Source: Liolophura sinensis
Taxonomy: Eukaryota; Mollusca; Polyplacophora; Chitonida; Chitonidae
Direction: 5' to 3'
Length of the DNA: 64,000 nt
NCBI RefSeq assembly: GCF_032854445.1
Contig: NC_088299.1
Span: forward strand, 122,001 to 186,000
This document shows positions 22,908 to 34,951 of this stretch, piece after piece. A program made the position numbers and the translations under genes. How positions within the stretch are numbered: the stretch's first letter is position 1; each line of letters starts with the position of its first letter. The notes under the pieces were generated by a model. It saw only the letters and a list, made by a program, of their open reading frames with translations. It was not told the origin of the DNA and did not search any database.

Positions 22908-23406
22908 GAACAAACTATAAGGGATATATCTGATGGATTGACGTAGAGGAACCTTTGGCACACTCGGTATTTCCGTAAGTACACCAAAAACACATATAAA
23001 TTTTAAGAAATCAGATCCATTGGTGTATACTCAATAAGGTCTCATTTGCAAATTTACTACATTTTTATACAAACAGTTATTTGAACAAACGAGAGACCCT
23101 GTGTTACCATAGATATTGATTTCCATCTTAAAGCAGGGAATCCAGCTATGTTATCTGTTTCTCACAATACACAAAATTTCACTTTTAAGCCGCTAAGAAA
23201 CAAATTCTGCTTGCTTTCTCATAGACATGAATATTCATGAGATGAGAGGCCTTTTAACAGTTTGAAAACAAGACATCAGCATCACGAATCGCAATAAAGG
23301 CCACAAAAACCAGCCCCTCGATGACTAATAGTTACAGCTGAAAAGTAAAACAAATGTGCCATTTTATTTCAAAACATACTTTTCTTAAGCTCTTAACATG
23401 TTGTTA
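22908..23406 (-). repeat. Second copy of the left flank (duplicate of 16367-16866)
   Basis: From GAACAAACTATAAGGG to the base before the next LTR this is a near-identical copy of 500 bp found left of the element. It has a 3-bp indel (AAC) and a few substitutions. It includes the end of the 165-bp monomer array. Confidence 0.93.
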
Positions 23407-24422
23407 TGTTATGTATGACTATTTAACGTCTTCATGTACTGTTAGTCTGCGGACCTTTGTGAAAGCATAACAGGCCCTGTTATATATGTACAGCGCGGAC
23501 CTGGCCGAAAGCACCTTGTTCAGTGCTCTGTTTATTTAACTGGCTGTTCATTGGCTGTTAAACTCTGTGTTTAAAAATAGTTGAATCCACCTGGCACGTA
23601 TATAAGCCGTGTTTTCTGTGCAGAGGGGAGGTATTTTTGCTGCATCCACTGGGAGCCTGGAGAGTGTGCGACGCTCTCGTATCGAGTCCATTTTATTTAT
23701 ATGAGCTGGTGATGCCAGTTTCGTTTGGGAGGACAGATTTTTATGCCGGCACCGTTTGTGTACCACAGTAGTACTGATGTCTGATTTATGTGAATTTCTG
23801 CGGAAGTCACGTTTATTGGTGTCCGGATCTTTATTATGATTATACAGTGTGGACTGTGTAATTTGTTTAACACGCTGACCTCACCTGACCGACAAGGTCG
23901 TCAAGGACTCTAAACTGAAGTTTTCAGTTTTGGCAAAGGACGTTCGTTCTGCCACAAGGTGACATTACTCTACGTCTCTGAACGGCTCATTTGTGAGCTT
24001 CTGCGGGAGCTGTGACTGATCTGAAGTGGATTATACCTCCATGCCTGTATTTACCCTGTGTTGTGCTCTGCGGGTGTGACGTCATTCAAAGGCTTGACTG
24101 TTCCAGTTCTGTGTAACCTGTGTACTGTGTTCGTGTTCGCTAACCTGGCGAAGTACCTGTCTAGGACAATTTGTGACTTGTGTGAATTGTGTGTTTATCC
24201 CATGGTCGTCTTTACGTTGGATCTCCTGGAACACGTTCCTTGAGAGGCAAAGGTGAACTGGAAACTTTTAAAGACCGGTAATACTGATGTGTATGTTTTT
24301 TATGTTGTTGTTGTTGAACTGTCTATAAAACTGTACGTATCATTTTATATATAAAGCATTGTTTACATTGTAATATTGAGTCACTGAGTCTGTTTTCTGT
24401 TGCTGTTTTCAATACCGTAACA
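23407..24422 (+). repeat. Solo LTR (1016 bp) with GTTA on both sides
   Basis: A full LTR with TG..CA ends. GTTA lies before (23403-23406) and after (24423-24426), a 4-bp target-site duplication. Unlike the left LTR it carries an extra CGTT near 23941-23948. No primer site or gag follows. Confidence 0.92.
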
Positions 24423-24426
24423 GTTA

Positions 24427-26450
24427 AAGGTGAATTGGACGAGAGGCTGGATCCTCTGAGCGCTTGTTTTCAGACCGTCTGTTAACTGAAAGCAGTAATT
24501 TCTATACAAACTGTGTGTGGAGTATAGACGTCCTTTCAATCAAAAGGAAAACACAAAATTAACGATAAAAATACAAAACAAGTATACGTAAAACGAAGTT
24601 ATAATGGGAAAATGTAAGAGTTATTTTAATTAACTATTATGAACCTCCTTTACGTGCATATAAAACTTTATTTAAATCAGTACATACAGGCGTTTTTAAA
24701 TTATTAACCGTAGCATTACTCTAACATTGGTTCTAATACACTATGTCATGAATTTGCCAGCTTATGGCATTTAACAGACACACAGCGAATCAACGATGGA
24801 AGATCCACCTGCTGCTATTGTGCTCTACGTATGTGCAAACCAAGATCTTAATACATCTAGTACTTTTTGAGATACCACGCCTAATATTTTATTTAACTTT
24901 AAATGGTTTTCCTGAAATTGAACGCCGGTGCTCAGGGTGCAACATAAAAAAAATCATCAGATGAAGGCACTCGGCATAGTAAATTCAATCCTTTGTTAAA
25001 CAATGTTTATATAACCCTAAATTACAAAGCCACGGTTAAAAAAGAAGAACTAACACTAAATGTATAAAATGTTTTGCAAATTCTAGTGGATTGTGGATTG
25101 TTTTCGATAATTTGAATACTTTATCCTAAATGTATTGACAACACAGCGTTTTATGAAATTCTGTATAAGTGACGTCTGAATTATTGCAATTAACAGCACT
25201 GCAATTCTTTTACCTAATTAAGCTAAGTTGGTGAGGAGGTGCAAATTGTTACATAAACGGTGAGAATAAAACCCTGGGGAGGTTGACAGGAGGCGGTATG
25301 CAACTTGTTACGTGTGACTATTTGCCAACTCGCATGCACTGGTACATGGTGCAGTGCTTAATAAAGACTATTATTGAAGATATCTTTCCACTCAGTGAAA
25401 ATGGTATACTTCTGTCTCATACAATATTCATTACACAGAACTGTCACCATGTCCTTTTGGAGATTAGAGAAGGTTTTGTTAACAATTCCACCTTGTAAAA
25501 GGCAATGCTCGTTGAAAACAACTGTGATGTCATAATTGTTTCATTGCCGTATTAGCTTAAGCAAATTTTCAATGCTTTACGCTGGACTTCCTCGACAATA
25601 CTCAGACGGAACTATGGAATCGATAGGAAGGACAGCATTCACTAACCGTGTATTATGGTTTAAGGAATATACTATCAGTATTTAAAAGAGATATACGAAT
25701 GCTATCGCTTCCATGGTGTCAATCATACATTTTTCTCTTATTTGTGACACATTTTTAACAAAAATGGGGGATATTTAAGGGAGAATTTTCTTCCTTTAGT
25801 CAGTTTTGCCTCTCAACTTTGTTATAGTATTTTTAGGGGGGGAGGGGACTTAATCTTTTACCTTATGTCAGTTCTGAATATTGACTCAGATAACCTTGGG
25901 CTTCAAGCCTTCTCAGAATGAGGCATGCGCATAATAGCCGGCAATATTGTTAGTTTAGGGCCTGCTACTTTTCGGGTTTTACAAAGATTTTCTTTCCATA
26001 AGGGACACATCTGCATCCCTTTAGACCCATTATTTACATGTCATATCTACTGTAATGCTGAAAGAGTTTGCCAAGGTTTCTTGAGGTTTTATCAGGATGT
26101 GTTACTTTCTCCCCACATAGCGTACTAGCCTGCAGGCGGATAAACACTCTGTCGAAACGCAATTACATTCTGATACCAGTAGTCACTGATGTAATCAGTG
26201 TGGGCCAGTAAACGCTCCGCATGAGGAAAAATGCCTTCGCTGAGCAGGACAAATTTTCATTGGTGGAGGATGTGTCTCATTAATATTCATCATAAAGAAG
26301 AAATGGCAAAAACTAAGATCGACCGAAGAACACGACTACACTTGATCAAGGAGTATAAAACATGGAACTGGTCTGTTTTCCCAGTTTATAGAGACAGTGG
26401 AAGAGGAGTCTTTTTATCCACCAGGATCCAATAAAATACCTCATGTTACA
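24427..26450. other. No gene recognised
   Basis: AT-rich sequence with scattered short open stretches lacking recognisable domains. A scrap of the 165-bp monomer is at about 26050-26095 (plus orientation). Confidence 0.6.
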
Positions 26451-26454
26451 TATT

Positions 26455-26765
26455 CAAAGTGTATACCCGTCGAGAACACCTGTTCATAAAAAGGAACTGA
26501 TATGGCAAGCCTTGGCGATGTAAATAGTACCTTGAGAGTGGTAATCGCTACAAATGCATTTGGAGTGGGATTAGATGTAGGGTTCAGTAATGTTATATTG
26601 TATGCCCTGAGACTGAGGACATTGACTGCTAAGTGGAACAAATACGATGCCTCAGACGAGATGGAGCACGTGATGATTCCATGCTACTGTATCATGGGAA
26701 ACACATGAAGAGCAGCATAGATAAGCAAGTGATATCAATCGTTAAAAATCAGGATATTGGTAGGC
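26455..26765 (+). pseudogene. RecQ-like helicase fragment
   Basis: Three pieces in shifted frames follow the order of the C-terminal helicase lobe of RecQ-like proteins. HKKELIWQ is first, then STLRVVIATNAFGVGLDV (motif V), then RRDGARDDSMLLYHGKHMKS, which resembles the motif VI arginine-finger region GRAGRDG followed by a LLYHGK-type segment. The GRAGRDG arginines are partly changed (RCLRRDG). At least two frameshifts separate the pieces. No other part of a helicase was found nearby, so it is a relic, perhaps carried by a mobile element or a retrocopy. Confidence 0.7.
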
Positions 26766-27099
26766 GTAAACCCTTGCTCTCATTATATGATACTGGTATT
26801 GAACTTTATGTTTGACTTTATGTACATATATGTATACCGGTATGTAAAGGTTAATGACAGAACACTGTTTTGGTTAATTTTAGCCAATCCGTCGTTGGTT
26901 GGTAACGATGAATGTCAGCGGTGGCCGATATAGACATATATAGCTCAATACAGCATTTATAAAGAAGCTACAGAGCTTCTGGTACTGTGTACCTATTTTG
27001 CGCAGCTTATGGATGGACACCACTGTTATAAAAGACCAAATCCTCACCACTGATGTGTTTCCTCTTGATATCTACATTCTTATTCAGACATTCTTTAAT

Positions 27100-27600
27100 A
27101 TGGCACAATAAGCCAACGTTTCCCGATTTTTTTTTTTTTGATATTTCTTTAATGTGTACAGTCGAATTTATATTTGTCAATAAGAAATACACTTTATGTT
27201 CGCTATCTCTTTCCAACGATTGATCCAGCATAACATATATATCAACGGTCTTCGTGACAGTGAAGGGGATTTATCAGCAGAGAGTTTGTTTTACTAATGT
27301 TTGGTGTTAATCTGCTGCTGACAAGACAGTCACTCGACTATTGTAGCTCACTTGATTTTGTATTTGAAAGCTGTGTTAAGTCGGTACCGGCAATACGTAC
27401 AGAAGTATCGTCAACAAATAATATATGTTCAGTTATGATATCGTTGATATATACACTAAAGGAGCAGACCCAATGTTGATCCGTGCTGATTGTGTTGATT
27501 GTGGACAGAGTACACAATTATTATGTTGGGTGCATTAAAAACGGTCTTTCAAGTAGGTGTTTATCCAGCTTTTGAATTTGTTATTGCTATTCTGCAAATA
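27100..27600 (-). pseudogene. LINE reverse transcriptase fragment
   Basis: On the minus strand: KSWINTYLKDRF, then GSTLGLLL, then VYINDI, then HILFVDDTSVRIAG, then SRLTPNISKTNSLLI. This is the order of the palm of non-LTR retrotransposon reverse transcriptases, in which the usual phrases are QGS-LGPLLF-IYIND and FADDT. The catalytic pair DD is kept, but a frameshift and several stops show it is dead. Clade cannot be assigned. Confidence 0.75.
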
Positions 27601-27639
27601 TTTTTTTACACAAATTAAGGAAGGGTCCATATCTAGACA

Positions 27640-28873
27640 ACAAAGCCATCAACTTGAGGTAAGACACTCACAATGAGTCTCCCACTTGAGTGGAATGTCA
27701 GTATGTGTTGTGACCACCACGGGCACGAATAACAGTTCTGACACGCCCTGTCATGGACTGGATGAGACGCTGGATAGAGGCCTGGGGAATGTTCTGCCAC
27801 TCCTCCTGCAAACATGCAACTTGCTCTTAAGGCGTTTGGGGTTGAGATTGACGTTGGCGTAGACTTCGATCAAGTTCATCCCACAGATGCTCAATTGGGT
27901 TAAGATCCGGGGAACGGGACTGCCAGGGTAGCACATTTACATTGTTTTCAGCGAGGAAGTCCCTTGTGACACGTGCCGTGTGCGGTCTGGCGTTGTCCTG
28001 CTGGAACAACTCCCGCTGAACGTCAATAACATGTAAAAGGTGTGGCTGCAGGATGGTGTCTCGGTAGCGTACGGCCATAAGATTTCCCTGAACGTGGACA
28101 AGATTTGTACGACCAGTATACGATATTGCTGCCCACATCATCACACTCCCTCCACCAAATCTGTCCACTTGGCGTACGCAGTTAGGGGCAAAAAAATAGG
28201 GCCTCCTGGCTCTCAGTCCATGTTCCCTCAGCCTGTTCCGCACTGTCTGACCTGATATCCTCTTCAGTCCCGGTATGCTGGCTGCTGTGCTTTCAGCTGT
28301 AGCATAACAGTTACGCAAATGGAGGACCCTTATGTAGCGATCTTGGGCTGCTGTAGTGACACGTGGTCGACCTGAACGCCGACGGTCATTTGTTGTCCCA
28401 GTATTGTTGTAGCGGGCAGCAAGCCGTGAAATCGTGCTCTGACTGACGTGTAGACGCCTAGAAATGGACGATTGGGACTCTCCAGCTTGAAGTCTTCCAA
28501 TGCCAATATTTCTTCTGACAATGTCAAGACGTGGCATGTTGAATCAGCTTGAAAACACCACTTGAAAGACGCCGATTTCCGGCCCGAAGTTGCGGTTTTA
28601 TAGTCACACACTGCATGCTTTCCATGCGTAAGTTCGGCGTGTAAGACTGCACGTGATGCAGTGTGGTGCTGTATTTTTTACTTCTTCCAAAAACGGCCTC
28701 CAAACTTAACATTTTCAACCAAGAAATGTTTTGAGGAATAAAATGTGTGCTAACTGTGACTATTAACAATATTAAAACACATTTTGCTCATGAAATGAAG
28801 ACAAAATGTATTTATTTCATTTTAAAATAAACAAAAGACCTATGCGTTTCTTTTTTTGGATAGTATAGTATGT
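27640..28873 (-). mobile_element. Tc1-like element, family E, left end lost
   Basis: The transposase region is clear (27703-28537). A likely right end, CTATGCGTTTCTTTTTTTGG then ATAGTATA, lies at 28840-28870, but no inverted partner was found on the left, where LINE-derived DNA begins. Borders are approximate. Confidence 0.65.
27703..28537 (-). pseudogene. Tc1-type transposase, family E, lacking the first catalytic block
   Basis: Begins MPRLDIVRRNIGIGRLQAGE with a helix-turn-helix (SSISRRLHVSQSTISRLAAR), then GRPRVTTAAQDRYIR. After LRARRPYF it jumps directly to FAPNCVRQVDRFGGG: roughly 70 residues including the FSDESRF block are deleted in frame. The second Asp ([10 protein letters not shown]) and the Glu ([12 protein letters not shown]) remain. 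A TAA at about 27825 interrupts the C-terminus; the remaining residues (EQVACLQEEWQNIPQ to RARGGHNTY) follow in frame up to 27703. Without the first Asp it cannot catalyse transposition. Confidence 0.9.
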
Positions 28874-29221
28874 TTCCTCAACAGTTCAATCTAATATGGA
28901 TCTGAAAAAATATATTCCTGTTTGCATGTACGTTGTAATACTTGTGGTAGATACAGGGGAGACGTATCTGTGTATCCACCAAACGAAAACAGCATGCAGT
29001 TAAAATTAATCTCGGTATAAACTTGTACTTAAAAAAAAATAAAACATCAGCAGAAACACCAACACCAACAAACGTATTACACATCACAGATTATCTAAAT
29101 CAGCAAGTATAATAAAGAACCCAAAAATGACATACATGTAGCATCAAGGGTTATGTATTTAAAAATATACTCACTTATATATATATATTTCACTTGTACG
29201 GCCATCAATATAGTTTGAGGA

Positions 29222-29378
29222 TACCAGGCAGTGCCAGAAGTAAACCGACGACCATCTGCAGGTTGCCGGAAGACTTTCCCACGTATGACCACAGAGAAAG
29301 ACAGCATGAGCTCACACCAACCGCATTGGTGGGAGGCTCTTGCGTCATTGCGCCGTAATGACGTGCTAATCCCCTTAG
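29222..29378 (-). repeat. SINE family 1, diverged partial copy
   Basis: Reverse complement of the SINE body and part of the tRNA-like head: CCATCTGCAGGTTGCCGG, TTTCCCACGTATGACC, CCGCATTGGTGGGAGGCTC. Both ends are lost. Confidence 0.75.
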
Positions 29379-30343
29379 TAAAGGAGACCCTCATCGAAGG
29401 ATAGATGTTCCACATCTTCCTTAAACTAAAAATATACAAACATATAAAACATCCTTAGTACACTAAAAGTAAATCTTTCTCCAAGCTGTGGTCGCATACA
29501 TATGTTCATACTGGTACTTTCAAAGGTTTCGGAGGGGAAAAAATTAACTTGCATACCTTCTTGTCATTCAGAAACTTGGTTATTTTGTTATTATTCAGTT
29601 AAAGCCATGATATTATGCTGATTTCCTTGCAGCTGTTAAGAAGCAGCATCACGTTAATCTGTTTATACATTATCAATAAAAGTTTAAAGCAACATTTCAC
29701 GAGCAGTCCCTTCTTCTGAGTGGCCTCCGAATCGGAAGCTCTACCATCTTGGCCATTGTAGCCAGTCCTTTCCTTTTGCCTTGAATTAACTTGTTGAGGT
29801 TTACCACCTTAACAGATGACAGAAGAGCAGCACTAAAACTTGGGAAGGATGGGTGATCTCTTCTAGGCTGGTGGAAAAAACCTTTTCGCCCAATAGTTCG
29901 CGAGCAATTACTCAGATATCCATTTGCTTGTCCGCTTTGGAATGCCTTCCAGGCTTCTTTACCCCCTGTGTTCTGGTGTTATTCTCCTTGCTACCGCAAA
30001 CTTCACATGGGAGACCTTTTTTCGACATTGCTGTCTTACCTTCTTTACATTGATTTCCACAAGGTGGTCATTAGATAAGGCCTTCAGTTTTGCCTATGAG
30101 AAATTCAAACAGAATTCCATCGTTGCTAATCTTCATCTTTTTTGACAAAACTGTTGAACAGACATATACAGCAGCACCCCAAGTCGGTAGTTGACATGAT
30201 TCCAAATGTTACTGTACCATGTCGGCCAAGTTTGAAATCAAACTTCTTCGCGTCAAGAGTCTGTTGGAACCAGCAAATGAATCATATTTTGATGGACTGC
30301 TTTCATGTGCTTTTGGAGTGAGCGCAACGCCTTAAAACACTTG

Positions 30344-30373
30344 TTGGGGGGAGTGGGGGGGGGGGGGGGGGGT
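30344..30373 (+). repeat. Poly-G tract
   Basis: GGGGGGAGTGGGG followed by an unbroken run of about 18 G. It could form a G-quadruplex and is prone to length errors. Confidence 0.85.
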
Positions 30374-31850
30374 GTTGAATATCATGATACATCTACTTGA
30401 TTTCACTTCCTTTGCATTCATTCTTATCAAGTAAACTGAAGACATAGATCAAATAGAGATAGGTTAACGTCACCAAACGTCATATTACATCAGGATATCA
30501 AAAAATCAGATAAGTAATTGTCTAATGAGTCAAATGCATGTTTTACTATAGTGTGCATTTTAGTAATTTAAATATTTGGCCCATTGTGGACATTTCAGGA
30601 GTTCTACGAGTTCACGCAGGTTTGGACGAGACAGGATAAGGGCTCTCGTGAACTAAAAGACGTATTTTTATGGTAGCTGTAAATTCAGTCAAGCAATTAC
30701 CGAAAAATCTCGCCGTCGCATAGCTGCGCTAGTCTTCGAGAGCCTCCAAATCTTCGTAAAATCACGGGGTTCTGAAATGCCGAAAGGGTATTATCATAGG
30801 ATGTGGCCACACAGAGTTTCCACCTCTTTAGCTTTCCCACTTGTACCAAACAATAGTCATGCCTGTTTAAAGTTCATCTGATCTAGTAGAATGTAATACT
30901 TTGATACATGCAACATTTTTGGTGCAGCTGTAGTTGATTGATGTTATATCTTCTACCCAAGAACTAAGTGGTTTCCGAAGTTCGTGAGTGAGGAGATACC
31001 AGCAAACAAGTATTTAAGAAATATTTCATGTACCAAGTTATCCAATCCAAATTGTTGACAAAACTAAACGTTATAACACAGATAAAGTTCCCATGGTTAA
31101 GCATATGACTTACGAACATGTACATTAGAATTTGAATCTTTGGTCCTGTTTTTACTGACTGAGGTGCACAGAATAAGAGGGGGGGCAACTCTCTTAGTAT
31201 AGTGTGACTGGGTAAAGTTTTATAATGTTAAGGTTAACGCAATTTATCAGTACATACACAAGCAGATGTTTTAGTTCATGTAATCTATTTTTATTTCTTT
31301 AGTTGTTCACTTAATTGTTGCTGAACCCCTTAGTCAAGATTTTTTGCACACTTGATGGCCTTCAGTTTCATGGGAGTAAACCACTGGCAAGTTAATGACG
31401 AACTTTATCTGTATGCCTTAAATGTAGGTACATGTACTCATAATCAGATCCTACAGCGTAACTCCATAACTTGAGTGTGTTAAATTGATTTGATTGATTA
31501 GGGTTGTCAATTTAAAAACGATAAAATATATACATTATATACATACAATATACATTAGCAATTAGTTAGAATATATCAAATATCTTTAACTGATGTACAT
31601 TTTCAATTACAACACATACCATCGACCTAGAGTGGTCATCTAAAGCAAAAATTAATGATCGTCTTGTGTGGTTTCAGAAGAGGGAGGTCAAATTGTCACC
31701 TGAATTAAAAAAGTAAGATGTTTTCGCTCTGGGAATACATGGCTCCTGTCTTATTCAAGTTCGCCTATATTATGCGTTTGGCCAATTTTGATTTCCCCCA
31801 ACACAACAAAGATTTGCACCATTACACAAGGATTTGTCAAAATATTACTA

Positions 31851-33397
31851 AACTACCAGGCAAAAGAAAGGTTTCACCGTATTTTTTGTCATAAAAACAG
31901 TAAAAGCGCGGTTCCGGGTTTGAGTCTAAGCAGCACTTAGTGTATGACTGCATCGTTTCCTCTACCAGAACGCATCGTCACGAACGCAGCAATTGGAATT
32001 GTGAAATTGCGACCACATGCAAAACGTCCTTTTGAGGCATGGCTTGTGATGCACGTGCGGTAATGTTGCATAAATACTCTTGCTCGAAAGAGCAGACATT
32101 CAGTGACCGAAAAAACACAAACAGTATGCCAAGACAACGCAAGCGCAACGAGACCAGGCCATCGGTATGTCCACCATGGGAGTCTCGCAAAGTCACATTG
32201 CAAGAACGTTCAACTGCAGCCAAACCACCATCAGGAGGTTGTTGATACGCTATCAGCAGACAGGCCAGACCCAAGACAGACCAAGATCGGGAAGACCGAG
32301 GGTAACAACTGCGGCTGAAGATCGCTACATCCGGCAGATCCACCTCCGAAACCGATTCGTCACAGCGACGTCAACAGCGGCGACGGCACTAGGCCATGTC
32401 ATCAGCCCCAGAACAACACTGCGTCGTCTTCGTTCAGCTGGTTTACGACTTTACCGCCCCTTCCGTGGGATGGCCTTGACCCTTTTACACCGTCAACGCA
32501 GATTGCGATGGGCACGTATTGTACGTCGGTGGCAGCGACGTGACTGGGCAAGAGTGCTGTTTACAGACGAGAGCAGGTTCTGTCTATTCAGGAACGATGG
32601 CAGAGTTCGAATTTTCCGACGAAGAGGCGAGCGTCTCGCGCCAAACTGCGTAAGAGAGGTTTATCCGTTTGGAGGCGGAGGCGTCATGGTTTGGGAAGGG
32701 ATTTGTGACCAAATGAAGACGCAGCTGGTTATTGTGCAAGGTAATCTGACTGGCCAGCGATACGTTGATGAGGTACTGAGTCGTTCCTTTCCTCCAACGA
32801 CAGCCAAGAGGATCGATCTTGCAACACGACAACGCAAGACCTCACACTGCCCGCGTTGTTACAGACTACCTCGAGACCGCAAACGTCATCGTGTTGCCCT
32901 GGCCAGCCAACTCACCAGACATGAACCCCATTGAGCATCTCTTGGATCACCTTGACCGCCGTTTGAGACAGCTGGTGCCTCCTCCAACTAACCAACAGGA
33001 ACTTGAGCAAGCTCTGTTAAACCTATGGAACGTTATCCCTGTTGACGTCATCCGGCGACTGACGACGTCAATGCGGAGGCGTGTGCTTGCTTGCTTGCAT
33101 TGATGCCTAGGATGGCCACACTCGCTACTGATGACTGTAGTCCTTCATTTCTGTGGATACTGTGACTTTACATGCACTTGCCAGTTAACTTTACATTTGT
33201 GTAATTTTTTCTTCTGACCCCTTTTCTCTTTCATTGTGTTTTGTGGCCAATTGAATGCCAACATTTTAAAGCCTTTTTGAGAGAATATTTCACAATGATT
33301 CTTGTTCATAAACCAATCTTCTTAATTCTTATATGTGCCTTTGTTTTTGTTTTATGGGCTCAAGAAGTGGGTGAAACCTTTCTTTTGCCTGGTAGTA
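31851..33397 (+). mobile_element. Tc1-like element, family A copy 3
   Basis: Same inverted ends as copies 1 and 2, TA on both sides (31849-31850, 33398-33399). Orientation is opposite to the other two copies. Confidence 0.94.
32126..33103 (+). pseudogene. Tc1-type DD34E transposase, family A copy 3
   Basis: ATG at 32126 (MPR), then the same one-base deletion as copy 2; the main frame restarts at MSTMGVSQ (32167). Helix-turn-helix, GRPRVTTA linker and FTDESRF are intact. An 8-bp deletion near 32780 (after GATACGTTGATGAGGTACTG) shifts the frame before the second catalytic block, which continues in another frame from 32819 ([22 protein letters not shown]). A 4-bp gain (an extra CTTG) near 33095 ends it early. 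All three catalytic residues are still encoded, but not in one frame. Confidence 0.9.
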
Positions 33398-33399
33398 TA

Positions 33400-33985
33400 T
33401 GAGGACAAAATCCTCTGACAATGATCATACGGACACTGGGCGTGCCGTAGGAAGATTGGGAAGCTGAAAACATTTCAGGAATTATATGTAGCAAAACTAC
33501 AAAAAATAGCGAATCTGTGCCATGTTGTATGTGTTGCACGTCTTGACCGATGATGATTCTCCAATGTCAAGAATGTTACAGCCCACTATGAATATATATA
33601 TTTATTATTTGTATGTAGATGTACAAAATGTCTATCTTAATAGATGGGTCTAGACATTCAATTTTGTAGCAACTGATTTCCCCTTGCTAAGTGCTCTTAA
33701 CCTCGTACATATACGATTTCAACAGAGATTTGAGATGAAAAAAAATTAGAAAAAGAAAAGAGGAAGCCTGCAAACGAGAGAGGGGATATTTGAAAGTATA
33801 TTAAAGAAAAATGGAAAACAAACAGAGAGTGTCTCGCATGGCGGTCGGAAATACATTTCCTTTTTAGCAGAGGTTAATTACGGCTATGGCTCGATGCCTA
33901 AGGAGTTCTATGAAAACATCCCGGTTTTATCAATAATCTGTCTTTAATTATACCCATATATGACGTATTACATATGATGTGTGTT
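33400..33985. other. No gene recognised
   Basis: Unique AT-rich DNA between the Tc1 copy and the monomer array; no domain-bearing open stretch. Confidence 0.6.
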
Positions 33986-33989
33986 TGTT

Positions 33990-34790
33990 TGAGTGAATAT
34001 AAGGTAATGCTGAAAGAGTGTGCTAAAGTGTTCTTGGTGCTAATCTTTTACCAAATATCAAGAATGAAAGTTGATTATTTATATCTCAGCGCAAATATAT
34101 TTGAGATATGTTCACCATCTGATGTATATTTAAGGTAATACAGTAAGAGTGACTATGTATTGATCGATGAAATACATTGTAGAAGTTTTGTCAGCACTAT
34201 GGGTTTTATGAAAATATCAAGAATTTACCAATAAAATTTTAATAATTACACCATTATACACTTACTTTTCACATTTGATTGAGTTTATAGCGTATTTACG
34301 GTAACGCTGAAAGAGTGTGCCAAAGTTTTCTTGGTGACGTTTGATAAACAGATTTCTTGAGAATTTGTCCACAATTCTGGTTTGATAAATATATGCCGAA
34401 TTTTTGACTGGGAGCTCCAATACAATTAGATCATGAGTGTTTTTGGCGTATGTACGCTGATACTGAAAAACTGTGCCAGAGGTTTCTTAGGTACTGATAG
34501 ATAAAAATGTCATTGAAGGTTTGTCAGGCTTATTGCTTTGATGAACATATCTTAAATTCACCAATGAAATGCTTATAATTACACCTGTACACAATCGTTT
34601 TCAAAATCTTTTTTGCTTTTGTTGTGTATTTACGGTAATACTGAAAGACTGTGCAAAAGGTTTCTTGGTATTTATCCATAACACTTTTCTTGAAAATTTG
34701 TCGGCACCACTGGTTTCACTAAAACACTAAAAGAGGGTATTAAATCTAAAAGGTGCAGATTGATAAACAGTTTTCTCAAGGATTTGTCTA
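33990..34790 (+). repeat. 165-bp monomer array, opposite orientation
   Basis: CTGAAAGAGTGTGCCAAAG, TTTCTTGGT, TTGAAAATTTGTC, TGGTTTCATGAAAATATC and TAATTACACC recur in that order. The CTGAAAGAGTGTGC phrase falls near 34013, 34143, 34309, 34464 and 34641. These are reverse complements of the units at 11.7-16.6 kb. Confidence 0.75.
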
Positions 34791-34898
34791 CAATACCGGT
34801 TTCATGAAAATATCTCTATTTTATCAATTACCTGCTACAAATTATGCGCCATTATTTCCACTTTCTACCTATCATGTGCACCAAAATATCCCGAATTC

Positions 34899-34951
34899 AC
34901 GAGAGAGAGAGAGAGAGAGAGAGAGCAAGAGAGAGAGACAGAGAGAGAGAC
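34899..34951 (+). repeat. GA microsatellite
   Basis: Mostly GA repeats with single C interruptions. Confidence 0.9.

Larger units (their letters stand above)
28880..31848. other. No gene recognised; SINE scrap and G run
   Basis: About 3 kb of unique AT-rich sequence. It holds the SINE scrap at 29222-29378 and an uninterrupted G run near 30355-30372. Open stretches are short and lack domains. Confidence 0.6.

Noticed and set aside
25283-25498. 71-codon open stretch
   Set aside because: No recognisable family, no neighbours to support it.
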